36,024 nucleotides of DNA from Candidatus Gastranaerophilales bacterium (lineage in GTDB: Bacteria; Cyanobacteriota; Vampirovibrionia; Gastranaerophilales; Gastranaerophilaceae): positions 1 through 36,024 of the forward strand of contig CALVEW010000002.1 in NCBI GenBank assembly GCA_944326645.1. The letters run 5' to 3'. Each line of letters begins with the position of its first letter. The stretch's first letter is position 1. This document shows, one piece after another, positions 1-8,011 of the stretch. The position numbers and the translations under genes were made by a program. The notes beneath the pieces are model-generated. The model worked only from the letters and a program-made list of their open reading frames with translations. It searched no databases and was not told the origin of the DNA.

Positions 1-25
1 ACATTTCTTAATATTATAAAGATAA

Positions 26-1348
26 TTAATTATTCATATCATTAATTAATTTTTTTATATTCTCTCTTTGTTGATAGAATTCAGTTGTATCTTGTGTATT
101 TTGAATGTTTTTATAACAAGATATAAGATATTTGTAATATGAATTTAATTTATTAATTTGAGTTTCAGATGCAAGTTTATTTGTATTGTTAGGTTTTTCT
201 ATTTCTATAAAAATTTTTGATAATTCATTTAAGTCGTTTCTTAAATCGCTTAAGTATTGAGATTTAGGAGTATTCCATATTTCAATATTTTGTTTTGGGT
301 ATTTATTTTTATCGATTTCTTTTTGAATATTAGATTTTAGTTTAACATCAAAGTTTCCTTTTCCTGTCATTATTTTATCAATTAGGTTGAACCAAGCAAG
401 TTTTGTGTCTCGAGGTATTGCATTTGAATTTATTATTGCTTTTGAAGCATTAGTAGTTTCATTTAAAAAATATGAGTTTCCGATAAAAGCAAAAGGCTTA
501 TATTCAGATTCATATAGTATATTTTCTAATTTGCTGTGAATATTTGTTTTTGTAGAATCTTTTTTTATTGAAGAATTAATTATAGATTCATCAAATCTAT
601 TAAGTAAACTAATAAAATCAACAGCATGTATATTATTTTTTTTATTCCCGCATACTAAATTTGATTTAAATAGTTGTTCAGCTCCTTTTAGAGAAAATCC
701 TGATACACAATAGTCTATTAAAATATAATGTTTATTTGATGTTTCAATATCTTTTTTACTAATATGTTTTTCTTCCAGAAATTTAAGGAAATCATTTAAT
801 CCTTTATCATTCTTTAACCTGTTTGTGTAGTATTCATAAGCTTCTTTTGTTGGTGTAGGTGAAAAATATTGGCTAGCTCCACTTAATGGAATATTTATAA
901 CATGTTCTTTTCCTATTTTTAATTCTAGAGATTTCCCAATACTGGATAATGAACGCCCAATAGGTAGTACAATATAATTGTTTTTTCCAAATCTTTTATC
1001 GAAAGTTTTTTTTAGGCATTCTGCTGCATATGCGTGTATTTCTCCCATTGATTGATATAAGTATGGATTTTCTTCTTCTAATTGTTTGTATTCAGCTCTT
1101 AATTTATTCTTTTGATTTTCGGTTAATTTTAAATATTCTTCTTTCGAAAAAGTTTTAAATTCTTTTATTGGATCTTTAGTTAATATATTAATAAAATACT
1201 CTTTGTTTATTTTTCCATGAAAATTAATACCATAATTGTAAATGGTATTGTTATTGTGGGGTAAAGAAGTATCATAAATGTGTTCAATACATTTATTAGA
1301 GTTAATTTTATTATAGTACTGAATTGTAGAGATGTTATTAACTTGCAT
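26..1348 (-). CDS. Unknown protein with phosphoribosyltransferase-like motifs
   Basis: I do not recognise this 440-residue protein as a named family. Two segments suggest a phosphoribosyltransferase-like Rossmann fold. Residues 127-142 (VLPIGRSLSSIGKSLE) could be the first strand and loop. Residues 208-223 (YILIDYCVSGFSLKGA) resemble the PRPP-binding motif, in which hydrophobic residues are followed by D-x-x-x-S/T-G. The N-terminal ~45 residues are Asn-rich, look disordered and end in INFHGK. The C-terminal half is Lys/Asn-rich and probably helical. There is no signal peptide or membrane segment. The start is ATG followed by QVNN; I see no convincing promoter or Shine-Dalgarno sequence in front of it. 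It is divergent from the HD-domain gene. The fold is inference; the reading frame itself is convincing because it is long and uninterrupted in AT-rich DNA. Confidence 0.7.
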   Translation of the reverse strand: MQVNNISTIQYYNKINSNKCIEHIYDTSLPHNNNTIYNYGINFHGKINKEYFINILTKDPIKEFKTFSKEEYLKLTENQKNKLRAEYKQLEEENPYLYQSMGEIHAYAAECLKKTFDKRFGKNNYIVLPIGRSLSSIGKSLELKIGKEHVINIPLSGASQYFSPTPTKEAYEYYTNRLKNDKGLNDFLKFLEEKHISKKDIETSNKHYILIDYCVSGFSLKGAEQLFKSNLVCGNKKNNIHAVDFISLLNRFDESIINSSIKKDSTKTNIHSKLENILYESEYKPFAFIGNSYFLNETTNASKAIINSNAIPRDTKLAWFNLIDKIMTGKGNFDVKLKSNIQKEIDKNKYPKQNIEIWNTPKSQYLSDLRNDLNELSKIFIEIEKPNNTNKLASETQINKLNSYYKYLISCYKNIQNTQDTTEFYQQRENIKKLINDMNN

Positions 1349-1380
1349 TGTATAAATAACAAAACTTATAAAGATTTTTT

Positions 1381-1430
1381 TTGCTAATTTAATAGAAAAT
1401 GTTGCTAAAGAATAATCCTAGGTTTGCTAA
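1381..1430 (+). repeat. Three TTGCTAA direct repeats at helical spacing
   Basis: TTGCTAA occurs at 1381-1387, 1402-1408 and 1424-1430, with start-to-start distances of 21 and 22 bp, about two helical turns. The third copy overlaps the -35 box of the promoter for the HD-domain gene. This looks like an array of regulator-binding sites on one DNA face. The regulator is unknown. Confidence 0.45.
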
Positions 1431-1452
1431 AAGCTAAATTTAACGTTATAAT
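1424..1452 (+). promoter_or_regulatory. Sigma70-type promoter of the HD-domain gene
   Basis: A -35 TTGCTA (1424-1429), a 17-bp spacer and a perfect -10 TATAAT (1447-1452) predict a transcript start near 1459. The HD-domain gene follows at 1475 with a GAGGT Shine-Dalgarno sequence. Confidence 0.65.
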
Positions 1453-1474
1453 TAAATATATGAGGTAATATTAA

Positions 1475-2281
1475 ATGAAATCTGTAAAAGAACACATTAC
1501 TGAATCTAAAATATTAGATAGACTAAAAAAATATCCACAATGTTTGGAATTAGTTAAGTATTTATTTAATGATTTAGAATTACAAGAATTACAAGAATAT
1601 GCAAATAATGTATCAATCAAGCGTTTAGGATATAACGATCACGGACCTGTACATATGCGTCAAGTTGTCGGTAATGCTATCAAAATGCTTAAAATTCTTC
1701 ATGAAACAGGAATTCCAACATCATTAGAAAAAGAAGAAATTGGAACATTTGAAGATAGTATGTCAGCAGTTATTTTGGCTGGCATGATGCATGATTTAGG
1801 AATGGCTATAGGTAGACAAGGGCACGAAGAAATGTCTGTAATGTTAGCACAGCCATTATTTGATAGAGCATTAATGCATATGTATCCTGATGATTTACAC
1901 AAACGAGTAATAATAAAATCCGTTGCAACAGAAGCTATTATAGGTCATATGTCATCAAGAAAAATACATTCTATTGAAGCAGGTATTTTATTGATTGCAG
2001 ACGGTTGTGATATGACTAAGGGGCGCGCAAGAATACCTTTATCAATTAATAAAACTCCACGAGTTGGAGATATTCATAAATATTCAGCAAATGCAATCAA
2101 TCGAATAGGAATACATCGTGGCGAAAGAAAGCCTATAAAAATTGATATTGAAATGTCAGGAGATGTCGGATTTTTCCAAATTGAAGAAGTTTTATTAACC
2201 AAAATAGATTCAAGCCCTGCTAAACAATATGTAGAGTTATATGCAGGAGTTGAAGGGCAAGAAAGAAAATGCTATTTATAA
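1475..2281 (+). CDS. HD-domain metal-dependent phosphohydrolase
   Basis: This 268-residue protein has an HD-superfamily core. His56 and His60 lie in the segment NDHGPVHM, His106-Asp107 form the HD pair in MMHDLGM, and His117, His158 and the Asp176/Asp179 region can complete a metal site. HD proteins hydrolyse phosphoester bonds, often in nucleotides or signalling nucleotides; the substrate cannot be told from sequence. The region after residue 190 is a beta-rich extension with no motif I recognise. There is no membrane segment, so it should be cytoplasmic. The start is supported by GAGGT 8-9 nt upstream and by the promoter at 1424-1452. The next gene has its own promoter-like element, so this is probably a single-gene unit. 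Confidence 0.85.
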   Translation: MKSVKEHITESKILDRLKKYPQCLELVKYLFNDLELQELQEYANNVSIKRLGYNDHGPVHMRQVVGNAIKMLKILHETGIPTSLEKEEIGTFEDSMSAVILAGMMHDLGMAIGRQGHEEMSVMLAQPLFDRALMHMYPDDLHKRVIIKSVATEAIIGHMSSRKIHSIEAGILLIADGCDMTKGRARIPLSINKTPRVGDIHKYSANAINRIGIHRGERKPIKIDIEMSGDVGFFQIEEVLLTKIDSSPAKQYVELYAGVEGQERKCYL

Positions 2282-2321
2282 ATAATCATAATTAATACTT
2301 TATTTATCAAAATTATTTTTA

Positions 2322-2330
2322 TGATAATAT
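2322..2330 (+). promoter_or_regulatory. Extended -10 element directly before the U32 gene
   Basis: TGA at 2322-2324 followed by TAATAT at 2325-2330 forms an extended -10. Six bases separate it from the ATG at 2337, so the predicted transcript starts at the start codon. There is no Shine-Dalgarno sequence between. The -35 is weak (TTTATC at 2303-2308). Confidence 0.45.
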
Positions 2331-2336
2331 TTAACT

Positions 2337-3581
2337 ATGATTAAACCTGAATTATTAATGCCTGCCGGCAATTTAGAAAAGTTAGAATATGCTATTAGAT
2401 ATGGTGCAGATGCCGTTTATCTAGGTGTTGTTGATTTTAGCCTTAGAGCAATGAGAAAAGGTGAATTAATAACGATGGATAACCTAAAACAAGCTATTGA
2501 TTTAGCCCATTCATTAGGTAAAAAGGCATATTTAACGTTAAATATTTTTGCATTTAATAGAGATATTAAACTTTTAGAATCTTGTATGGATAGAATAAAA
2601 GATTCTAATCCTGATGCATTGATTATTAGTGATATAGGTATAATGCGTATTGCGCAAAGATATATGCCTAATACCCCAATACATGTGAGTACTCAGGCAA
2701 ATACATTAAATTATGAAGCAGTAAAATTCTGGCAAGATTTAGGAGCAACTCGTTCTATTTTAGCAAGAGAATTACCAATAAAAGATGTTGCAGAAATAAA
2801 AAAACAAGTTCCGGATATGGAATTAGAGGTTTTTGTTCATGGGGCTCAATGCGTGTCTTTCTCAGGTCGTTGTTTAATAAGTGACTATATGACAAATGGT
2901 GAACGAGAAGCAAACCAAGGGAATTGTTGTCAACCTTGCCGATGGAGTTATAAACTTGTTGAAGAAACAAGACCTGGTCAATATTATGAGATAGAACAGA
3001 ATGAAAGAGGTACTCATATTATGAGTACAAAAGACTTATGTTTAGTTAAACATTTAGGTAAATTAATTGATGCAGGTGTTGATTCTTTAAAAGTTGAAGG
3101 ACGTACAAAGAGTCTTTATTATGTATCAGCTGTTGCAAAAGCTTATAGAGAAGCAATTGATACAGTATTTGAAAATAGAGATGCTGATTTATCTCAATAT
3201 TATGATGAATTATTAAAAGTTGGAAATCGAGGATACACAACAGGTTTTTATCTAGGAGATGGAGAGTATCCAGCGGACGGATACAGTTATAATATATCTA
3301 AAGGTTTAGCAGGCGCAGATTTCTTATGTGAGGTTTGGGATAAATCTGAAGATATTTATAAAGTAAAAGTAAAAAATAAATTTTATGTAAATACAGACAT
3401 AGAAGTTATTTCTCCATCTGAAAAATTTATTACTCAAGCAATTGAAATCAAAAATAATGAAGGTGAGTTATTAGAATTTGCAAATACTAATGATGAGCTT
3501 TTTATTAAATTTAAAGATGAAATAAAAGATTATAAATATGCAATAATAAGAACTGTAGGGATAAAAAATAATGATAATTAA
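2337..3581 (+). CDS. U32-family peptidase / tRNA hydroxylation-type protein
   Basis: A 414-residue U32-family protein. The N-terminal part is a TIM-barrel-like repeat (PELLMPAGNLEKLEYAIRYGADAVYLG), followed by the U32 signature at residues 164-181 (E-V-F-V-H-G-A-Q-C…G-R-C). Cys172 and Cys179 plus Cys197/198 and Cys201 could ligate an iron-sulfur cluster, as shown for the U32 proteins UbiU/UbiV and proposed for TrhP. The TrhP/YegQ group hydroxylates uridine 34 of tRNA, and I infer the same role because the architecture and length match. Older annotations call such proteins collagenase-like proteases, but no protease site is evident. It overlaps the next gene by 11 bp, so they are co-transcribed. 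No Shine-Dalgarno sequence precedes its start. Confidence 0.88.
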   Translation: MIKPELLMPAGNLEKLEYAIRYGADAVYLGVVDFSLRAMRKGELITMDNLKQAIDLAHSLGKKAYLTLNIFAFNRDIKLLESCMDRIKDSNPDALIISDIGIMRIAQRYMPNTPIHVSTQANTLNYEAVKFWQDLGATRSILARELPIKDVAEIKKQVPDMELEVFVHGAQCVSFSGRCLISDYMTNGEREANQGNCCQPCRWSYKLVEETRPGQYYEIEQNERGTHIMSTKDLCLVKHLGKLIDAGVDSLKVEGRTKSLYYVSAVAKAYREAIDTVFENRDADLSQYYDELLKVGNRGYTTGFYLGDGEYPADGYSYNISKGLAGADFLCEVWDKSEDIYKVKVKNKFYVNTDIEVISPSEKFITQAIEIKNNEGELLEFANTNDELFIKFKDEIKDYKYAIIRTVGIKNNDN

Positions 3582-4047
3582 ACCTGATTATAACTTAAAG
3601 TGTGTATATGATATAGATTTAGATGAACTATTAAATCAAGGAATAAAAGTTATAATGTTTGATTTAGATAGTACTATAATGATATCAAAATCAGGTTGTT
3701 ATCGTCCTGAAACAGAAGAATGGTTAAAAGAAGTGCAGGAAAAATTTTCTATTGCAGTTATATCAAATAATAAATCAGAGGAATATATCAATAAAGTAAA
3801 AAATATTTCAGACTTTGATGTAATTGGTCACGCTTCAAAACCTAATCCAAAGAAAATGAAAAAATATCTTGAAAGTTTAGGAGTATCACCTAAAGAAGCT
3901 GTAATGGTTGGTGATAGACCTTTAACAGATATAGTAGCAGGAAAATTACTAGGTTGTAAAACTATTTTAGTTGATTCAATTAATGCTGAGAATGAAAATA
4001 TCCCAACTCGTTGTGTTCGTTGGTTGGAACGTAGAGTAATAAGATAA
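3571..4047 (+). CDS. YqeG-type HAD phosphatase (class IIIA)
   Basis: A 158-residue HAD-superfamily protein. Motif I is D31-L-D33-S-T, close to the usual DLDNT. Motif II is S65-N-N, motif III is the Lys90 region (SKPNPKK), and motif IV is GDR with Asp115 and Asp120 in VGDRPLTDI. All residues for the aspartyl-phosphate mechanism are present. Length and motif spacing match the YqeG/PGP family, whose bacterial substrates are poorly defined; some relatives dephosphorylate phosphatidylglycerophosphate. It starts inside the end of the U32 gene, so translation is probably coupled. The shared operon does not reveal its substrate. Confidence 0.85.
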   Translation: MIIKPDYNLKCVYDIDLDELLNQGIKVIMFDLDSTIMISKSGCYRPETEEWLKEVQEKFSIAVISNNKSEEYINKVKNISDFDVIGHASKPNPKKMKKYLESLGVSPKEAVMVGDRPLTDIVAGKLLGCKTILVDSINAENENIPTRCVRWLERRVIR

Positions 4048-4055
4048 TTTTTTAT

Positions 4056-4082
4056 AAAAAAAAAGAGACGATAACGTCTCTT
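4056..4082 (-). terminator. Intrinsic terminator read on the minus strand
   Basis: AAGAGACG (4063-4070), loop ATAA and CGTCTCTT (4075-4082) form an 8-bp perfect stem. The run of A at 4056-4064 becomes a U-tract only when read on the minus strand. On the plus strand the hairpin is followed by GGAATT and should not terminate. No minus-strand gene lies upstream of it. Confidence 0.55.
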
Positions 4083-4215
4083 GGAATTAAGAATAGCTGG
4101 AAGTATGAAAAAGATTTAATGATTATATTTAACAAAAAACCAGATATTTTGAATATTACCCGATTCACTAATCTTTTTTATCAGTTAGATTAGCCTATAT
4201 AGAAATGTAAAGAAT

Positions 4216-4243
4216 TTGCTCTTATTTGTTTTATTGTTACCAT
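4216..4243 (+). promoter_or_regulatory. Possible promoter of the kinase operon
   Basis: TTGCTC (4216-4221), a 16-bp spacer and TACCAT (4238-4243) place the transcript start at the ATG at 4250. Each box matches the consensus at about four of six positions. The rest of 4083-4249 is AT-rich and holds only an imperfect CTAATC…GATTAG hairpin. Confidence 0.35.
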
Positions 4244-4249
4244 AGTAAT

Positions 4250-6265
4250 ATGGCAAAAGTATTACTAGTGACAGAAAATAACAGCTATGAAAAAGATATG
4301 AAAGCAATTCTATCAGGTCAAGAGTTGCTTGTAAGTTGTGATGAGACTTTAATAATTGATATTTTAAAAGTTGAAAATCCTGATATTGTAATATTTGATT
4401 GTGATATAGAAGTTGTTGATTTTAAGTATTTATACAGACAAATTAAGGAATTTAATGTTATCACAATTTTAATTTTAAACAAGAAAGAGGTTACAAAAGA
4501 TATTCTAAATCACGCAAACATGTTTATATCTTATCCTTTTTCGCCAACCGTATTAAAAGCATCAATAAATTCTTGTTTAAAGACTAAAAAGTCATTGGTG
4601 AAATTAGCTAAATCAAATAAAGAATTAGCAAACAGTTTATATCAATTAAATGTTTTATACACAACAACATCAAATTTATCAGGGAGTTTAGATAAAGAAC
4701 AATTAATATCGATAATGAATGATGGAATTGAAAAATCATTAAATTACAATTTATTATGTACCTTAACGTTTAAAAATACAAAAGAACCTGTGTTATTGAT
4801 AGATTCTACGTATAATCCATCAGAAAGACTTGTTGAGTCATTAAAATTGCGAGCTGTAATGAATTACAAATCAAGAAATTCTGCAAACAATTTTGATATA
4901 AATATTGATGATATAATTGTTGAAAAAAAAGTTAAATATGCAATTTCGGATTATGATTTTGAAGTATTAAATTTTGATAATTTATTATCTTTTATTGATG
5001 TAAATAACGATTGTCATGGATTTACCGAAATATTTAGAGAAACAGATTTTACTTTAGAGGATTCTACCTGTTTTCAAACAATTGTTCAACAAGTTTCTTT
5101 ACCTTTAAAGAGTGCAATATTGTATCAAGAAATAATTGATACAAATAAAAAATTGGAAAAATTAGAACGTTTAAAGTCCGATTTCATATCAATCGTATCT
5201 CATGAATTAAGAACCCCTTTAACAACAATAAAAAATTCATTAGATATAATAATAAGTGGTAAAACAGGTGAGTTGCACGAAAATACCGTTAAATTTTTAG
5301 ATATGGCAAAAAGAAATGTTGTAAGATTGTCAGGTATAATTAATGATTTATTGGATATATCCAAAATAGAAGCCGGAAAGTTAGATTTTAAATATACAAA
5401 TGCAAGTATATTACCTGTAATTGAATATGTTAAAAATAATCTTCAAAGTATGGCTAAAGAAAAAGATATTCAATTAGAGTATGTAAATACAGATAATTCC
5501 GATTTAGCGATTTATGCAGATACAAACAGACTAGAACAAGTACTAACCAATTTGGTATCAAATGCAATCAAATTTACTCCGAATAATGGAAATATAAAAA
5601 TAACAACAACAATCGTTAATGCAAAAGACATTCAAACAGAAGAATGTTTTAAGTCTGATATTGAAAGATTGTCAGGTGATTATGTTCAAGTTTGTGTGTC
5701 AGATCAAGGTATTGGAATTGATAAAGATAATTTAAGACAAGTATTTGATAAATTCCAACAAATAGAAAATTCTCTATCAAGACAAGTTGGTGGCTCCGGA
5801 TTAGGTTTGGCGATTGCAAAACAATTGATAGAGGCACATAATGGTGCAATATGGTGTGATAGTGTTGTTAATAAAGGGTCAAATTTTTATTTTGTAGTCC
5901 CTGTGTTAACATCAAAAACTAAATTTTTACTAACAAAAAAACAATTGTTGCAAAAAGCTAAGGAAAAGAATTCAACACTTTTATCAATAAAAATAAAAAC
6001 AAATAGCAAAGCTATGAACTCATTAATAAATGATGAAAAAGTATTTAATGAAGCTTATTTAAGGAATTCCTTAATAGAGGAAGACGCAGAAAATTCAATA
6101 TTATCCATAGCGATAGTAGATGGGAATAAGACATTTGCAGAATTTTTGCAAAAGAGAATTAATGATGTAATAAGTCAAAATGCAGAAAAGTATAAAAACT
6201 GTGATATAATGTACTCATATGTTGTAGAAGGAGTATCCGATGAAAAAAATTCTAATCGTAGATGA
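4250..6265 (+). CDS. Sensor histidine kinase with N-terminal pseudo-receiver
   Basis: About 671 residues from the ATG at 4250; an in-frame TTG at 4226 would add eight unlikely residues. Residues 1-110 resemble a receiver domain that keeps an aspartate in the strand-3 position (Asp50). The usual acidic pair is T-E-N and the conserved Lys of the K-P motif is Tyr (ISYPFSP), so it is probably a pseudo-receiver. Residues ~125-290 look like a GAF sensor. HisKA carries the H-box SHELRTPL (His318). The ATPase domain has N-box NLVSNAIKF, G1 DQGIGI and G2 GGSGLGLA, all intact. A further ~110-residue C-terminal domain follows that I cannot assign. There is no membrane segment, so it is cytoplasmic. It overlaps the response regulator gene by 26 bp. 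Confidence 0.88.
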   Translation: MAKVLLVTENNSYEKDMKAILSGQELLVSCDETLIIDILKVENPDIVIFDCDIEVVDFKYLYRQIKEFNVITILILNKKEVTKDILNHANMFISYPFSPTVLKASINSCLKTKKSLVKLAKSNKELANSLYQLNVLYTTTSNLSGSLDKEQLISIMNDGIEKSLNYNLLCTLTFKNTKEPVLLIDSTYNPSERLVESLKLRAVMNYKSRNSANNFDINIDDIIVEKKVKYAISDYDFEVLNFDNLLSFIDVNNDCHGFTEIFRETDFTLEDSTCFQTIVQQVSLPLKSAILYQEIIDTNKKLEKLERLKSDFISIVSHELRTPLTTIKNSLDIIISGKTGELHENTVKFLDMAKRNVVRLSGIINDLLDISKIEAGKLDFKYTNASILPVIEYVKNNLQSMAKEKDIQLEYVNTDNSDLAIYADTNRLEQVLTNLVSNAIKFTPNNGNIKITTTIVNAKDIQTEECFKSDIERLSGDYVQVCVSDQGIGIDKDNLRQVFDKFQQIENSLSRQVGGSGLGLAIAKQLIEAHNGAIWCDSVVNKGSNFYFVVPVLTSKTKFLLTKKQLLQKAKEKNSTLLSIKIKTNSKAMNSLINDEKVFNEAYLRNSLIEEDAENSILSIAIVDGNKTFAEFLQKRINDVISQNAEKYKNCDIMYSYVVEGVSDEKNSNRR

Positions 6266-6605
6266 TGAACAAGATATCGTAGAAAGTTTAAAATTTGTTC
6301 TTGAGGTGAGCGGATATACTTGTTACTGTGCATATAATGGTGAAGATGGTTTAAGAATGGCTAAGGAATTAGCCCCTGACTTAATAATCTTAGATGTAAT
6401 GATGCCAAAAATTAATGGATATAAAATTAGCAGATTGTTAAAATATGATAAAAAATATAAAGATATACCAATAATAATGGTGACAGCGCGTTCTCAAGAA
6501 GAAGATAAATTAATAGGTGAAGAAACAGGGGCTGATGAATATATTACAAAACCTTTTGATTTAGATTATGTTGTTCAAAGAGTTAATGAATATATAAATA
6601 AATAA
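6240..6605 (+). CDS. Single-domain CheY-like response regulator
   Basis: A 121-residue stand-alone receiver domain with every catalytic residue: acidic pair Asp8/Asp9, phosphoacceptor Asp52 in LDVMMP, Thr82 and Lys104 in ITKPFD. There is no output domain, so it acts by protein contact. It starts 26 bp inside the kinase gene after GAAGGAG, which indicates translational coupling; the upstream kinase is the obvious partner. The degenerate GspE-like protein 23 bp downstream is a candidate target. The partner assignment is inferred from gene order. Confidence 0.9.
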   Translation: MKKILIVDDEQDIVESLKFVLEVSGYTCYCAYNGEDGLRMAKELAPDLIILDVMMPKINGYKISRLLKYDKKYKDIPIIMVTARSQEEDKLIGEETGADEYITKPFDLDYVVQRVNEYINK

Positions 6606-6628
6606 TAATATATAATAAGAAGGCTTAA

Positions 6629-8011
6629 ATGGAAGTAGTAACTAATAAGACATTAGAGAAATGGAAATATGAACTTGTAAGAGACGGTTTGGTTCAGTAT
6701 GAGGTTTTGGAACAAGCTGAAAATATTGCTAATGCAGAAAATATTAATATTGGGCAAGCTCTTATAAATTCGGGAATATTATCAGAAGAAACTCTGTTAA
6801 AATTCTTAGAGCAAAAATTACATATACCATATGTCAATTTAGATGATTACTCATTAGATGTAAATTGTTTAAAATATATAAGTTTTTCTGATGCCTCAAA
6901 ATATAAAATAATTCCATTATTTAAAATAGAAGATGTTCTAACAGTTGCAATGACAGATCCTTTAGATTTATTTGTTGTTGATAAAATTATGGAAACAGCT
7001 GAATGCTCAATAGAACCAGTATTAGCATCAGAAGCTAGTATATTGAATAAAATAGATGAGTATTATAAGACCTCAGATACAGTTGATAAAATATTTACAA
7101 ATGAGTATGATGCATCTTTTGATTGGCGTGATGAACTTCATAAAGATGATTTATCAGAAGAACATATACAAAAGATTATTAGAGCAATTTTAAAACAAGC
7201 ATTGTTTGAAGGTGTACATGAATTGTATTTTGAACAAGTAGATGAAGGTTTAAATGTTGTATTTAAAAAACAAAATGATGCTTGGTCAAAAGGAACAATT
7301 CCATTGATTTTGGTTACATCATTTGTATCAAAATTAAAACTTTTATCTAATTTAGATCCATCAGTTTGTGAAGTTCCGCAATTGGGGAAATTGAACTTTA
7401 AAGTTGATGAAACTACTTTGGTAGCAAGTATTTCAGCATTTCCAACAATTGTTGGAGAAAGAATTGCATTAAAAATATATAAACCACCAAAAGATTTAGT
7501 GGAAATAATTAAAGATGAACGTCAAAGAAAGTTATTACAAGATTCCTTGGCAAAACCCGGGATTATATTAGTTTGTGGTTCTCAGTTGAGTGGCAAAACT
7601 CATATAGTATATTCTTTATTATTAGAAGCTGTAAAATATAATAAAAATATAATGACGATTGAATCATTATCAAAATATAATTTAAAAAATGTTCACCAAT
7701 GTGAATTAAATGAAAATGTAGGTTTCAATTTAGATAAAGCATTAAGATTTATAGAATTTCAATCTCCTGACATTGTTTATTTAGAAGGAGTAAAAACAAA
7801 ACAAGCATTCGATTATTTGTCAGAACTTGTCTATAACGATAAGACAATAATTACAGAATTTATGGCAAATAACATGACAGATTTAAGAGAAAAAATGGGA
7901 TTTGAAGATTTTCAGTCATTCAAGTCCTTAATAAGTTCAATGATTTTTATTCATTCAAAAGATAGTATAGAAGTTTTTGATAAATTGGCAATTCAAAAAT
8001 ATATTGCTTAA
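6629..8011 (+). CDS. Degenerate GspE/PilB-like protein with MshEN domain
   Basis: A 460-residue protein with the layout of type II secretion / type IV pilus ATPases. Residues ~20-140 match the GspE N-terminal (MshEN) domain, including IGQALINSGILSEETLLKFL; such domains bind cyclic di-GMP in some relatives. The ATPase region has a recognisable Walker A (GSQLSGKT, 317-324). The motifs around it are eroded. The Asp box is ESL rather than EDP (from Glu345). The Walker B region reads DIVYLEGVKT instead of a GEIRD-like motif. The arginines before the PQ-x-G motif are lost (DPSVCEVPQLGK). The His box seen as THxN in active enzymes is absent. I infer a regulatory or weak ATPase rather than an extension motor. 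It sits behind a kinase and a response regulator. Its stop abuts the stop of the convergent gene. Confidence 0.8.
   Translation: MEVVTNKTLEKWKYELVRDGLVQYEVLEQAENIANAENINIGQALINSGILSEETLLKFLEQKLHIPYVNLDDYSLDVNCLKYISFSDASKYKIIPLFKIEDVLTVAMTDPLDLFVVDKIMETAECSIEPVLASEASILNKIDEYYKTSDTVDKIFTNEYDASFDWRDELHKDDLSEEHIQKIIRAILKQALFEGVHELYFEQVDEGLNVVFKKQNDAWSKGTIPLILVTSFVSKLKLLSNLDPSVCEVPQLGKLNFKVDETTLVASISAFPTIVGERIALKIYKPPKDLVEIIKDERQRKLLQDSLAKPGIILVCGSQLSGKTHIVYSLLLEAVKYNKNIMTIESLSKYNLKNVHQCELNENVGFNLDKALRFIEFQSPDIVYLEGVKTKQAFDYLSELVYNDKTIITEFMANNMTDLREKMGFEDFQSFKSLISSMIFIHSKDSIEVFDKLAIQKYIA

Noticed and set aside
4083-4225. tRNA, riboswitch or 6S-like RNA in the gap before the kinase
   Set aside because: No cloverleaf, no long rod-like hairpin and no conserved riboswitch core can be folded by eye.
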